Both the position numbers and the translations under genes were made by a program. The notes under the pieces were generated by a model. It made no database searches. It was given only the letters and a program-made list of their open reading frames with translations, and was not told the DNA's origin. This document shows, piece by piece, positions 23,467-32,714 of a DNA stretch of 64,000 bases (within the stretch, counting starts at the first letter, position 1; the number at the start of each line of letters is the position of its first letter). Source of the DNA: Rivularia sp. PCC 7116 (GTDB lineage Bacteria; Cyanobacteriota; Cyanobacteriia; Cyanobacteriales; Nostocaceae); contig NC_019678.1 of assembly GCF_000316665.1 (NCBI RefSeq), positions 6,200,001 through 6,264,000 on the forward strand, in the 5' to 3' direction.

Positions 23467-23871
23467 GTGGGTATGGTATATGAAAACGTTATCTACACGC
23501 AGAAGACACTTTCTCAAAGATATGGAATTTCAATTGCAGCCTTACAGCAGTGGTTCCCATACGCGGGAATCGTGAAACCTAAGAAGCGCGGAGGATATTT
23601 TGATGCAGCAGCAGTTGAAGTAGCTGATATTTTTTATGTAGCTATCAGAATTAGAAGGTTGACTTTCGAGGAATATTTAGAGCAGGTAATTCCTGCTGGT
23701 GGATTAGATGCTTATTTACGTCTTGTTAACAAGATGACTCTGTATGATTTTTTGACCAAGCACATATCCGAAGCAGAAAAAAATAATCCAATCGTACAAA
23801 CAGTAATTAGGAGAATAGAGCGTAATGAAGCATATCAATCAGCTAGCACAACAGCTACAAGTTTCACCTGA
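23467..23871 (+). CDS. HTH-type protein starting a transfer-like gene run
   Basis: 134 residues from GTG 23467 (ATG at 23473 is also possible). Residues 10-60 (TLSQRYGISIAALQQWFPYA, then KPKKRGGYFDAAAVEVADIF) look like a MerR/excisionase-type helix-turn-helix with a wing. The C-terminal half is helical. It overlaps the next gene by 47 bases, an unusually long overlap implying linked expression. It may regulate the operon. Confidence 0.65.
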   Translation: MGMVYENVIYTQKTLSQRYGISIAALQQWFPYAGIVKPKKRGGYFDAAAVEVADIFYVAIRIRRLTFEEYLEQVIPAGGLDAYLRLVNKMTLYDFLTKHISEAEKNNPIVQTVIRRIERNEAYQSASTTATSFT

Positions 23872-24421
23872 AGTTGTGCGAAATATTTGCCAATTATTGG
23901 ATTTAGAGATTAATGAGAATACAATTCCAGAACAAGTTGAATCCCAGTTGGTAAATCTGAAGGCTGCTGCAAATAAAGAAAATATGTCTTTAGAAGAAGC
24001 TGCTCGGCATTTACTTGAGATGCGTAATAGTTCCGAAGAATTAGGCGATCGCAAATTCAACAAGCGTGAATACATCAAGCAAAGATTTGGAGTAGATCCA
24101 GAACAAGCTTCTGGAGATAGTTTTGTAGGAATGCTTTACGGGGATACTGATAGAGGGATTCAACTGGGACAATTACGCCATCGAGTAGTTCTTGAAACTT
24201 CTACTCTTGCTTTAGAGGAATTTATATTTAGTGGAACTGGAGATAATTTAAATGAATTTGACCAAGCCCAGGAGCGGATTAACTCGCGCATTGATAATGA
24301 TTTTTTCGGGAAAGTCAACTGGGGGGAGGAAGCACATCCCCTACTGCTGAGTACATCAACACCGCAGCAGAAACAGTTGAAGTCCTCGCAGCAGAAAATA
24401 AAGCAATCTCAGAAGAAATAG
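23825..24421 (+). CDS. uncharacterised protein with HTH-like start
   Basis: 198 residues. The start INQLAQQLQVSPEVVRNICQ looks like a helix-turn-helix; the middle has LEEAARHLLEMRNS; the end is a Gln/Lys/Ser tail. No known domain is recognised. It is within the same co-directional run as the FtsK gene. Confidence 0.6.
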   Translation: MKHINQLAQQLQVSPEVVRNICQLLDLEINENTIPEQVESQLVNLKAAANKENMSLEEAARHLLEMRNSSEELGDRKFNKREYIKQRFGVDPEQASGDSFVGMLYGDTDRGIQLGQLRHRVVLETSTLALEEFIFSGTGDNLNEFDQAQERINSRIDNDFFGKVNWGEEAHPLLLSTSTPQQKQLKSSQQKIKQSQKK

Positions 24422-24429
24422 TCAATCAA

Positions 24430-24693
24430 ATGCTACCTATTTGTTACCAGTTTCGGGATGAAAGTTTATTGCAAATGCGGAATAATTCAACAATCGCAGT
24501 TGGTATACACTTTCTGAGTGTTTTAACTGGAACAGTTGTTGGAACATGGGTAGCAATTCCCCCAACTCAAGAAAGACGAGAAATTTCTAGCATTCAACCT
24601 ATTTTAGTTGGAGTGGGGATTGGCGAAATTATTGGGTTAATTTTGGCACTAATTGTAATTTGGAAAAGTAATAAAAATGAAAGCAGCGTTTGA
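24430..24693 (+). CDS. small two-helix membrane protein
   Basis: 87 residues with hydrophobic stretches at about 25-44 and 57-77. There is no recognised family. It overlaps the next gene by 17 bases, which supports it being real and part of the operon. Confidence 0.6.
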   Translation: MLPICYQFRDESLLQMRNNSTIAVGIHFLSVLTGTVVGTWVAIPPTQERREISSIQPILVGVGIGEIIGLILALIVIWKSNKNESSV

Positions 24694-24895
24694 TTTTTTG
24701 GTTAATACCGCAGGTGGATTATTAATGAATTTGGGTGTTTCTGGAATGGTCGGTCAATTGATGGGAATAGGTGCAACCCTTGCCCTAAATCCATTATTGC
24801 TCTTAACCGGAATAGTAGTTGGTGGCGCAGGAATTGCTGTTGCTCGCGAGCTAAATAAACGCCCGCAATTAAGTTTGATTGTTGACAATACTTAA
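24677..24895 (+). CDS. small Gly-rich membrane protein
   Basis: 72 residues, hydrophobic and glycine-rich between residues 10 and 55 (GGLLMNLGVSGMVGQLMGIG), with two probable membrane helices and a polar end. It is similar in size and character to pilin-like or channel-forming subunits (VirB2/TrbC-like) of DNA transfer systems, but no specific motif proves it. Confidence 0.55.
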   Translation: MKAAFDFLVNTAGGLLMNLGVSGMVGQLMGIGATLALNPLLLLTGIVVGGAGIAVARELNKRPQLSLIVDNT

Positions 24896-24908
24896 ATGAT
24901 TAGTTCTA

Positions 24909-25745
24909 ATGTTTACCCCCGTACCCGTTCGAGATAAAAAACCAACTAGAAAGAAAAGAAAGATAAATATAGGGTTATGGACGGCTTTCTCCACTGTTGG
25001 AGCAATTTCCGTAATTGGTGCAGTAGCTCTGATGGTTGGCTGGAAGCAACAGATACCACCAAGGAATCAAATTTCAGCCGTACAGCAAGCTAAGACACAA
25101 GTATCTCAAATACGTGAAGTCTACCTAGAAAAACTTACTCGTACTGACTATAACATTGACCATCTTTCCAGTTACTCTTCTGTTGAAGGTACGTCTAATT
25201 TGAGCGGTTGGCGACAAATGGCAGCAGCATTATGGGGTCAACAACTTAAAAGTCAAATATCTGCGATGCAGAGCGATGAAGATTCTGGTTTTTACCGTCT
25301 TCATTATATGCCTGCATTAGAGATAGTTAAATTCAACTCCCTGGATGTTTTGCTAGAAGCGGCTTCGGGTAATGATACCTTTTACTGGGGTTATCGCAAA
25401 ACTGATGGAACGAAAGTAGAAGAAAAGATTCCTATAGGTGCGGCTGCTGTAATGATATTAGGGAAACTCGAAGCAATTGATTACGCGCAAAATCTGGAGT
25501 CTCAACCCGTAGTGGATTTGAATCAGATGCTAGTGCAAATCCGTAATGTTCAAGAACCATATTCCCTTGCTCAAGCGCAGTTATTGCGTGCCCGTGGATA
25601 TTCAGATCCAGTTGAACAATTAGCTCAAGTAGGAGAAATTCGTGAAAAAATCAAAAAACAACAGGAGGAACGAAAACTTTATTTGCAAGAGATGAAAGAG
25701 ACAGTCAGACCAGCTACTCCGAATCCAGAAGATACTCAACCTTAA
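24909..25745 (+). CDS. membrane-anchored protein of unknown function
   Basis: 278 residues. A basic N-terminus (KKPTRKKRK) is followed by one membrane helix at about 22-43, then a soluble domain on the far side ending in a charged coiled-coil (about 235-265). No family is recognised. It lies in the same operon as the peptidoglycan hydrolase and the FtsK-like protein, so an envelope-spanning role is plausible. Confidence 0.6.
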   Translation: MFTPVPVRDKKPTRKKRKINIGLWTAFSTVGAISVIGAVALMVGWKQQIPPRNQISAVQQAKTQVSQIREVYLEKLTRTDYNIDHLSSYSSVEGTSNLSGWRQMAAALWGQQLKSQISAMQSDEDSGFYRLHYMPALEIVKFNSLDVLLEAASGNDTFYWGYRKTDGTKVEEKIPIGAAAVMILGKLEAIDYAQNLESQPVVDLNQMLVQIRNVQEPYSLAQAQLLRARGYSDPVEQLAQVGEIREKIKKQQEERKLYLQEMKETVRPATPNPEDTQP

Positions 25746-25809
25746 ATAACCCTTACGTTGCTCTAATTAATGTTTGTAATCTCAAATCCCAAACCAAGGA
25801 GACTGTAGC

Positions 25810-26310
25810 ATGTACGCCAAATTTGCCGCTGCAATAATTTGTATAGCTTTATGTTCGCTAAACGTGGTAGCGGCAGTTAAACGTACTCCTATCCGTACTA
25901 CTCTTTCTGGTTCAACCCGCACAACAATTGAGATGATGCCGTCCCCCAATTCATCCGTACACTGGATGAGTGCAATCATCTTTATCGCTGGTTTTGCTAG
26001 TTTTCTGGGATGGGGAATTTCTGATTACAACAACATAATTGAAGATAATGAGATTATTGATGATTCGGTAAATACAATTGCCCCCACAACCTCGAATAAT
26101 GTTCAATTACCCCCACCTGTTAATCCTGATGTGAATAGTATTTCTAGCAATAACTTAATTCACTTTCCCTCACGCTCTTTATCTAATCATTCTGATTTAG
26201 ATATAGCGAACCAATCTGAAACATTGTCTCCACAAGAATTTTATTCTCAACTTCAGCAAGAAGATTTGTGGAAAGACGATAATTCCAATCCCAATAATAC
26301 TGCTAATTAG
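25810..26310 (+). CDS. membrane protein with N-terminal signal-like helix
   Basis: 166 residues. The N-terminal hydrophobic helix (about 4-22) looks like a signal peptide or anchor, and a second helix lies at about 52-70. The remainder is rich in Asn, Ser and Asp (an extracytoplasmic linker). No domain is recognised. Same operon. Confidence 0.6.
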   Translation: MYAKFAAAIICIALCSLNVVAAVKRTPIRTTLSGSTRTTIEMMPSPNSSVHWMSAIIFIAGFASFLGWGISDYNNIIEDNEIIDDSVNTIAPTTSNNVQLPPPVNPDVNSISSNNLIHFPSRSLSNHSDLDIANQSETLSPQEFYSQLQQEDLWKDDNSNPNNTAN

Positions 26311-26319
26311 GAGTTAAAT

Positions 26320-26805
26320 ATGTCCAGAAATCGTCGCAATCATGTTGATATTGACTATTCCGATGGTGGTGCAATTGTTCCCACTACACGCTTACAGGGA
26401 ATGTTGAACCAAGTTCAACAGCAAGGAGGTATGGTAAATCAGCAGCCAGGAGTGCCAATGTCAGTTGATTCCCAACCTGTAGAAGTAAGGTACGTCAATT
26501 CACAAACGAGCTATAAACCAAAAGTCCCTCAAATTGAAATTCCCTATGTAGAAACGTGGAAAGCTCATAGATTGCATCCCCAGAACCAAGCGCGTTTCCT
26601 TTGGTATCCTGCCTACTTCCTCAGCGATTGTATAAAGTCTCCAATTGGTGTTGCTGCGGTTGGATTGTGGTTGTTCGTAATGTTGGTTAATTTTCTACTC
26701 AATGGCAGCTATACCGGACCAGGTTATGCTTCCGGGAAAAAGATTGAAGTTGTACCAGAGGAAGTACCCTCGTTTGCAATGCCTGTATTTCGGCAGTTGG
26801 AATAA
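26320..26805 (+). CDS. single-helix membrane protein
   Basis: 161 residues. A polar Gln-rich N-terminal half (about 1-80) is followed by one membrane helix at about 108-128 (VAAVGLWLFVMLVNFLL) and a short tail. AGGAG lies just before the ATG. The last base of its stop is shared with the next start (TAATG). No family is recognised. Confidence 0.62.
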   Translation: MSRNRRNHVDIDYSDGGAIVPTTRLQGMLNQVQQQGGMVNQQPGVPMSVDSQPVEVRYVNSQTSYKPKVPQIEIPYVETWKAHRLHPQNQARFLWYPAYFLSDCIKSPIGVAAVGLWLFVMLVNFLLNGSYTGPGYASGKKIEVVPEEVPSFAMPVFRQLE

Positions 26806-27062
26806 TGCTGGTCAAAATTTGCTTTGGAGTAACTTTGTTAGTGTGGGTACTCGATATTCTCCAACCAGGGTACCTTAAATTTTACAACTTAGGTAATGTC
26901 ACTCAAAAAATTAAATTCCCAATTTCGGGTATGGTTATTTCTCAACCCAAACCGAAACCCACACCAACTGATTCTGTTTGCAACAATCCTCTCAACAATT
27001 TTGAGAAGTTACTGAGTTCCACCAATTCTAGTTGTCAGAATGCGAATAAAACTGGAAATTGA
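26805..27062 (+). CDS. short membrane-anchored protein
   Basis: 85 residues with one N-terminal membrane helix (about 3-18) and a Pro/Ser/Asn-rich tail with two Cys. It overlaps the following hydrolase gene by 23 bases and shares one base with the gene before it. No known domain; possibly a lipoprotein-like or assembly factor (no clear lipobox). Confidence 0.55.
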   Translation: MLVKICFGVTLLVWVLDILQPGYLKFYNLGNVTQKIKFPISGMVISQPKPKPTPTDSVCNNPLNNFEKLLSSTNSSCQNANKTGN

Positions 27063-28125
27063 AAGTAACAATACCAAAACAGTAGATTTGGAAGAGTCCG
27101 GAAGCAATCTCTCTATCGATAGAAACTGGGGATATGCTTTTGCTACTTTGGCTTTGAGCATTGCGATCGCACTTCCCCAAGTTTCAAAATGGGTTGAATC
27201 CCAACAACCAATTAGATTACTCCAAAGATTAGCGAAAAACACCAACAAGCTTACCGATTCAAAAAGTACAGCTTTTCCCACAATAAAAGGTTCACCTATC
27301 ACCAGTGGTTTTGGTTGGAGAATTCACCCTATTACTCGGGAACGTAAGTTTCATTCGGGTATTGATTTTGGTGCTTCTAAAGGTACTCCAATTTATGCAT
27401 TTGAAGCAGGTTTAGTTGAGTTTGCTGGTTGGAGAGGTGGTTATGGAAAAGCTGTGATTATTAATCATGGTGCTGGTAAATCAACCCTTTATGGTCATGC
27501 TAGCAAGCTTTTTGTAAGACAAGGAGAAAGAGTTGTAGCAGGAAAAAAAATCGGCAAGATAGGAAGCACGGGAATGTCTACAGGACCGCATTTACATTTC
27601 GAGGTGAGGTTAAATAATAAGCCAGTTAACCCACGTCCCTATTTAGAAAAGCATAAAGTAAACTCTAACTATTCACCTCGAATGCAGGCTTTTTTAGCAA
27701 CTATTCGCTGGGCTGAAACCGGGACAAGTGGAACCCAAAGTTATCGACAATTAGTTTTTAATGGCACTTTTGATAATTTTTCAACTCATCCGTTAATTAA
27801 ACAATGTGCCCCAATTAATGGTAAGAAAACCTGTTCTACTGCTGCTGGTGCTTATCAAATGCTCGACAAATCTTGGTGGGATTTGCAGCCAAAGTTAAAC
27901 CTGCCAGATTTTTCTCCTGAATCACAAGATAGGATGGCTATTGAATATATTCGTCGTAACAGGGCTATTTCTGATGTTGAGTCGGGCAATTTTACTCAAG
28001 CTGCTTGTAAAGTTGGTAAAATTTGGGCTTCATTTCCGTGTAATTCTTACAACCAAAATCCAAAAACTATAAACGAATTAAGTCGCTATTACCGAAAGCA
28101 ATTGTCTCGGAGGGTTGTTCGTTAA
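27040..28125 (+). CDS. two-domain peptidoglycan hydrolase: M23 peptidase plus lambda-type lysozyme
   Basis: 361 residues. One membrane helix (about 31-48) anchors it. Residues 85-205 are an M23 (LytM/NlpD) peptidase with an intact zinc site: HSGIDFG (about 104) and HLHFE (about 184). Residues 215-355 match phage lambda R-type muramidase (GH104): FLATIRWAETGTSG with the catalytic Glu, AAGAYQMLDKSWWDL, and DFSPESQDRMAIEYI...IWASFPC. One protein can thus cut both peptide and glycan of the wall. Next to an FtsK-type ATPase it fits a wall-opening enzyme of a DNA transfer apparatus (a VirB1-like role), but no lysis or conjugation test is implied. Confidence 0.88.
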   Translation: MRIKLEIESNNTKTVDLEESGSNLSIDRNWGYAFATLALSIAIALPQVSKWVESQQPIRLLQRLAKNTNKLTDSKSTAFPTIKGSPITSGFGWRIHPITRERKFHSGIDFGASKGTPIYAFEAGLVEFAGWRGGYGKAVIINHGAGKSTLYGHASKLFVRQGERVVAGKKIGKIGSTGMSTGPHLHFEVRLNNKPVNPRPYLEKHKVNSNYSPRMQAFLATIRWAETGTSGTQSYRQLVFNGTFDNFSTHPLIKQCAPINGKKTCSTAAGAYQMLDKSWWDLQPKLNLPDFSPESQDRMAIEYIRRNRAISDVESGNFTQAACKVGKIWASFPCNSYNQNPKTINELSRYYRKQLSRRVVR

Positions 28126-28126
28126 T

Positions 28127-30139
28127 ATGTCAAATTATACTAACACCGAAATTCATCAAGCTGTTACCGTTCTTAAATCACAGGGATTATCTAACCGAGA
28201 TATTCTTGCAGAAGCAGAACAATTATTTGATTTGGATCAACAGTTTTATGTTGCAAATATCCTTCAAGAATCGGATTTTGGTAGTAAGATTATTCGTCCA
28301 GTTAAAAACTACGACCATGATTACTTATTTGAAATTATTTACCAAGCCGTAATAAGTGGTACCGATTATGACCAAATAATTAATGTTTGCTCGGAAGAAT
28401 TAAACTTGGAAGATTTAGCTTTCTCCAAGCTAGCATTAGAGTATGTTTTAATTAATCGATATATCAGTACATATGAAAGAGATGCTTTCATTCTTGAACT
28501 ATATAAGCAATATCAAGAAAGTAAATCCTATCAAGATTTAGTTAAGCTTGCTGATTCTACCAAGAACATTTATCTAAAACAGCTAGTTTATAAAACAGCC
28601 GAATTAGTCGCTAAGAAAAGCGGAGAAATTCCATCTTTATCTTTACCGAACAGTAAAACAAATCCCTACAACGGTAATTTAATCAGTAGCACCGAACAAG
28701 AAATTGCTGAAGTCGAAGAAAAATTTAATCATAAGGTGGGTGACACCTTAGTCGAAACTCTTAATGATTTCGGTGTTAGCTGTAGCTATGTCGATACTAA
28801 AGTTGGCCCCACCTTCAAACGTGTCAAAATCAAATTGAAAAAAGGAGTTAGTTTTAAGAAGGTTCAAGGACTTGGTAGCGATTTGGTTCAGCAATTGGGA
28901 GAAGAATTGAGCTTTGAAAACCCACCGATGATATCTGTTGTACCGGGTGCTGTTGTGTTTGATATTCCCAGACTTGAACGACAGATAGCCCATTTCAACG
29001 ATTACGTTGACTTAACAAGTGAGATTAATATTAATAGAATAGTTATCCCCGGTGGTGTGGATGTTGATGGTAACTATATTGAAATATCACTTTGCGACTC
29101 AAATGTTTACCATACTTTGGGAGGGGGTATGACTGGTGGAGGAAAGAGCCAGTTTGAAAAAGCAATGGTTCTTTATTTAGCATTGCGCTATCCTCCCGGT
29201 TTGATCAAACTTGCTTTAAGTGACGTTAAATTAGTATCTCTGACTTGCTTCAATGGACTTCCCCATCTCATAGCACCCGTTGCAGAAGATGCAGCCAACA
29301 CCCTGCAAATTTTCAACTATTTGGTAGCAGAGCAAGAACTTCGCTACGAGGAATTTAAACAGGTGGGAGTTGAAAATATTAAAGAGTACAATCAGATGTT
29401 TCCCGATTGTCCCATGCCTCGTATAGTTTCTGTAACAGACGAATGTTTTGATTTACTTTCAGACAGTAGCTACAAAGACTCAATTGAAATGGATTTGATG
29501 AAGCTGCTAGCTAAAGCCGGTGCTGCGGGAATCAATATTTTTCTGTTTACCCAACGTCCTGATAAAGACGTAATTAAACCTCTGATTAGATCAAATTGTT
29601 CGGGTAAAGTTGCTTTTATGGTATCCCGTCCAGAAGATAGCGGGATTATTCTAGGTAATCCCGATGATAACCGTGCTGCTAGTTTATTGGGTAGTGGTGA
29701 TATGCTTTATAAGTCTCCTAAAGGTGTTATGCGTCTTCAGGGTTTATTTTTGGGTACAAAAGTAGATTTTGGGGATTATCTTAAGCAAGCAATGAGTACC
29801 CCTAGTGAAAATTCTTGTTGGGATTCCGGGTTAGAATTTTCTAGCTTTTCAATTGAAAATACTTCTAATCATCAAACGAGAGCTAAAAATTCAAATAAAT
29901 CCACAACTGATTCGCTTATTACAAATAATCAGAAAGAAGAATTTTCTTTTGATATTAAGCTTGATGATTTAATTAAGTCTCAAATTCATTCTCTCCACAG
30001 CCGAGGTTACGAACTGCATCAAATATTACAAGAGGTATTTAATTTATCGCGTTCTGATGGTAGAAAGTATAGGCGAATCAGGGATATTGTTGCTGAATTT
30101 ATTGCTGGTTTGGAAGAGCGAAATAAAGATGATATTTGA
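28127..30139 (+). CDS. FtsK/SpoIIIE-type DNA translocase
   Basis: About 670 residues from ATG 28127, two bases after the hydrolase stop. The middle (about 290-560) is an FtsK domain: Walker A GGGMTGGGKSQ (about 340), Walker B-like RIVSVTDECFDLL, and RPDKDVIKPLIRSNCSGKVA-type motif III. No long N-terminal membrane region is present, unlike chromosomal FtsK. The C-terminal 60 residues (HSLHSRGYELHQILQEVFNL) may bind DNA. Such proteins pump double-stranded DNA; TraB of streptomycete plasmids is the closest known use for transfer. Confidence 0.9.
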   Translation: MSNYTNTEIHQAVTVLKSQGLSNRDILAEAEQLFDLDQQFYVANILQESDFGSKIIRPVKNYDHDYLFEIIYQAVISGTDYDQIINVCSEELNLEDLAFSKLALEYVLINRYISTYERDAFILELYKQYQESKSYQDLVKLADSTKNIYLKQLVYKTAELVAKKSGEIPSLSLPNSKTNPYNGNLISSTEQEIAEVEEKFNHKVGDTLVETLNDFGVSCSYVDTKVGPTFKRVKIKLKKGVSFKKVQGLGSDLVQQLGEELSFENPPMISVVPGAVVFDIPRLERQIAHFNDYVDLTSEININRIVIPGGVDVDGNYIEISLCDSNVYHTLGGGMTGGGKSQFEKAMVLYLALRYPPGLIKLALSDVKLVSLTCFNGLPHLIAPVAEDAANTLQIFNYLVAEQELRYEEFKQVGVENIKEYNQMFPDCPMPRIVSVTDECFDLLSDSSYKDSIEMDLMKLLAKAGAAGINIFLFTQRPDKDVIKPLIRSNCSGKVAFMVSRPEDSGIILGNPDDNRAASLLGSGDMLYKSPKGVMRLQGLFLGTKVDFGDYLKQAMSTPSENSCWDSGLEFSSFSIENTSNHQTRAKNSNKSTTDSLITNNQKEEFSFDIKLDDLIKSQIHSLHSRGYELHQILQEVFNLSRSDGRKYRRIRDIVAEFIAGLEERNKDDI

Positions 30140-30382
30140 AAGTTTTCTAATGGGTGATATTCCTGGTGGAATTATTGCAGTGTCAATAAAGTAAGTTCAA
30201 TTCTTGCTATTACCATTGGGGATAAATGATTGCCGATACTGAAAATATTAGTACAGAATTATTTTAATTCTGAAAATAAAGAGTAAGGCGTAGGCTAATT
30301 GTTTTCCTCAAATCCCAATTTTAAATATGCCGGGGCAAGAGTAATTTTTGCTTTTGTTACCTATATTAGAGAGGGATAAACT

Positions 30383-31681
30383 ATGTTTAAGAAATTTTGT
30401 ATCAAAGCATTTCAAGCAATTAATCTGACAGTGGGAGCAACTTCATTAGCTGCAATTGCTGTTGGTGCAATAGCAGTTTTTGGCGGTGCTGGCTTATTTA
30501 GTCTTGAAAAAGCTGGAGTAAAGACAATACCAGATAAACGAATTCAACAAACATTATATCTAGGAATGGGTTCTACTCTTCTAGGAAGTGTTGGGTTTGT
30601 ATCTGCTTCTTTCGCTGCTGCTTGTGTTGCTTCGATTGTAAGTGATGCTGAGTTGGATGATGAGGAGGAATTTTTAGCTTCTAATGATACTAATCCCTTA
30701 GTATTTAAGTCGAGTGGGAGTATCCCAACGACTGAAAATAATGATTTGCTATATCTTTATCAGATAATGCGAATTGAAGGTTGTTCTCATCTCGACACGA
30801 AGTTGATTGTTGGAAGGATAGAAGATGAAGCATTACGAAAAGTTGTTGTTTACGATTTTTTGGATTCACGTCGTAAAGATAGCTTAATGGAATTATTTGA
30901 CCTCGATTTTGATGAGGAGAAGCTAATTGGAAAAGCATTTTCATCCTTAAAAGCAAACCCTTGGAATGCTGTTTGTGAATTCGTTGATTTCTACCGCCCT
31001 CAGTTGGAATTTAAATCGTCTTACGAGGAATTTTCTAGTTTTAATCTAGAAATATGTGCTGGATGTCGCAATTTTCATGGAGCAAATAAAATCGTTTGCG
31101 GAATGCATCCATATGGGTGGGATGATAATTGTACTTGCCCCGATTGGCAGTCCGATAAACATCAAAAACGGGTTTATTTTCCATTCGAGCGTGAAGAGAC
31201 AATTGAGCAGTTGAATCAAAGCATTGATGTAAATCAAGCAACTTTAATGAAAAATGACGACGGCACTTTAACTCTTTGGGATGACTACACCAATCGTAGA
31301 TTTCATTTTTCGTGGGCAGGAATTCTTCTTGATAATTCAGACAAACTAGTAGAATTGGGCGAACACGCTCGATTGCTTTCTTACATTCAATATTTTTCAG
31401 TACGAACTGTAATTGAATTTGACTATTCATCTAAAATTGATGAATTTGCTCAACAGTTGAAGGGTATTGCTACTGTTGAAATTAGCGATACGGGTATTAA
31501 TCTTAGGCTTAACCATTGCCCAAAGTTCAATATAAATATTGAACGACAATACCGTTTCTTATTGAATGGTATTCCGTTGTACCCTTACGAATCGATTGTG
31601 CCGCAAGAACTCAAATATAATTACAATCTTGTGACTTTTATTGGATGGTTGAAAGCTAATAAAACTAGGGTAAGACAATGA
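30383..31681 (+). CDS. membrane protein with Cys-rich zinc-like motif
   Basis: 432 residues. There are two membrane helices near the N-terminus (about 12-38 and 54-78), then an acidic segment, and a Cys-rich patch CAGCRNFHG...CGMHPYGWDDNCTCPDW (about 216-252) that could bind zinc. The C-terminal part is a soluble domain of unknown type. The family is not recognised. Same strand as the FtsK gene, 243 bases later, with a good ribosome site (GAGAGGG). Confidence 0.65.
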   Translation: MFKKFCIKAFQAINLTVGATSLAAIAVGAIAVFGGAGLFSLEKAGVKTIPDKRIQQTLYLGMGSTLLGSVGFVSASFAAACVASIVSDAELDDEEEFLASNDTNPLVFKSSGSIPTTENNDLLYLYQIMRIEGCSHLDTKLIVGRIEDEALRKVVVYDFLDSRRKDSLMELFDLDFDEEKLIGKAFSSLKANPWNAVCEFVDFYRPQLEFKSSYEEFSSFNLEICAGCRNFHGANKIVCGMHPYGWDDNCTCPDWQSDKHQKRVYFPFEREETIEQLNQSIDVNQATLMKNDDGTLTLWDDYTNRRFHFSWAGILLDNSDKLVELGEHARLLSYIQYFSVRTVIEFDYSSKIDEFAQQLKGIATVEISDTGINLRLNHCPKFNINIERQYRFLLNGIPLYPYESIVPQELKYNYNLVTFIGWLKANKTRVRQ

Positions 31682-31936
31682 ATCAAACTTCCAACTTCAA
31701 TCTAGAAATTCAAGAATAACCTATCATACATAACTTAGGGTGTCTATCTACTCATCTCTTGGAAAACACTGCAAATTTCGGGAAACTTAGTTTATCTGCT
31801 ACAAAAAAGTAGTAAAACTCTCTTTCCTTCAGGATTATGGGCATGATTTGTTAGATGCATTCAGTACGGGGAGTTCAATCTCCCCACTACTGGGTGATAT
31901 TTACAAATCATCCAATAATTATTTGGAGGAGCTACA

Positions 31937-32287
31937 ATGTTTAAATTTTTGTTTGATTGTTCGGCATTTGAAATTTCTACTACCATTCAAACTGTCAACA
32001 ATATCTTATTTCCGGTTGTTTTGTTTGCGATTATCTTTATTGTAATGTGCGAGATTTTCTTAGTTGATATTGCAGTTGATGACAAATTACCAATGATAGA
32101 TACACAATTCATCCCTGGTGTTGTCAGAACTCAAATTGATGAGAACATTCCTTATCAAAAAGATGAACCAAACGTCGAAAACTTGCTTTCTAATATGGAA
32201 GTAAAAATCGGCGATTACAAAACTGAAATGGAATTGTTTGATATTGATAAAGAACATCAAAATCTTACAGCCAGATTACGTTCATGA
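31937..32287 (+). CDS. single-helix membrane protein, last gene of the run
   Basis: 116 residues with one membrane helix at about 18-42 and an acidic soluble tail. GGAGG stands 6 bases before the ATG. No family is recognised. It ends the co-directional gene run that starts at 23467. Confidence 0.6.
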   Translation: MFKFLFDCSAFEISTTIQTVNNILFPVVLFAIIFIVMCEIFLVDIAVDDKLPMIDTQFIPGVVRTQIDENIPYQKDEPNVENLLSNMEVKIGDYKTEMELFDIDKEHQNLTARLRS

Positions 32288-32714
32288 ACTGCGACGATTT
32301 TGTCAAATCAAATTTCGTTAAAGTGAAATAGATAGCTATTATAGAACTTTCAACCCGAAAGCTAATCAACGCTTGTAATATTGAACAACAAGTTAAAACT
32401 TGTAGAAATATCGGCGATGGGCAATTGAAAAGCCTCGGTATATAGATTGGGCTTTATTTCATCTTAGAAAATTTAATAATTTATATAATGAAGTAGTTTA
32501 TAGCCAATAGATGATAAGTCAACAAGCACATTTCCTAATTCCTTCGGCTCCAATTTGTGTAAACTACCTCCATATCAGAGTATTAATAATTAATCTTCAA
32601 TAAAATTAATCTTATCTTTTACTTAAATAAAGTTTACAAACTATTGCTCAAAGACAAGGAAAAAGAAATTCACCTGTGGATATAGGAGATAATTTCAACG
32701 ATATTATTGACCTC
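32288..32714. other. 427-base gap, no gene seen
   Basis: AT-rich with no coding or strong repeat signal; a short CAAGTTAAAACTTG palindrome lies near 32389. It separates the plus-strand membrane run from the minus-strand CBASS operon, so transcription ends of both probably fall here. Confidence 0.5.

Noticed and set aside
27040-30139. Prophage lysis and packaging genes
   Set aside because: Lambda-type lysozyme is present, but no capsid, portal, tail or terminase genes; the FtsK domain is not a terminase.
31848-32045. 65-codon frame overlapping the start of the membrane protein gene at 31937
   Set aside because: The 31937 frame has GGAGG and a membrane helix; this one has neither.
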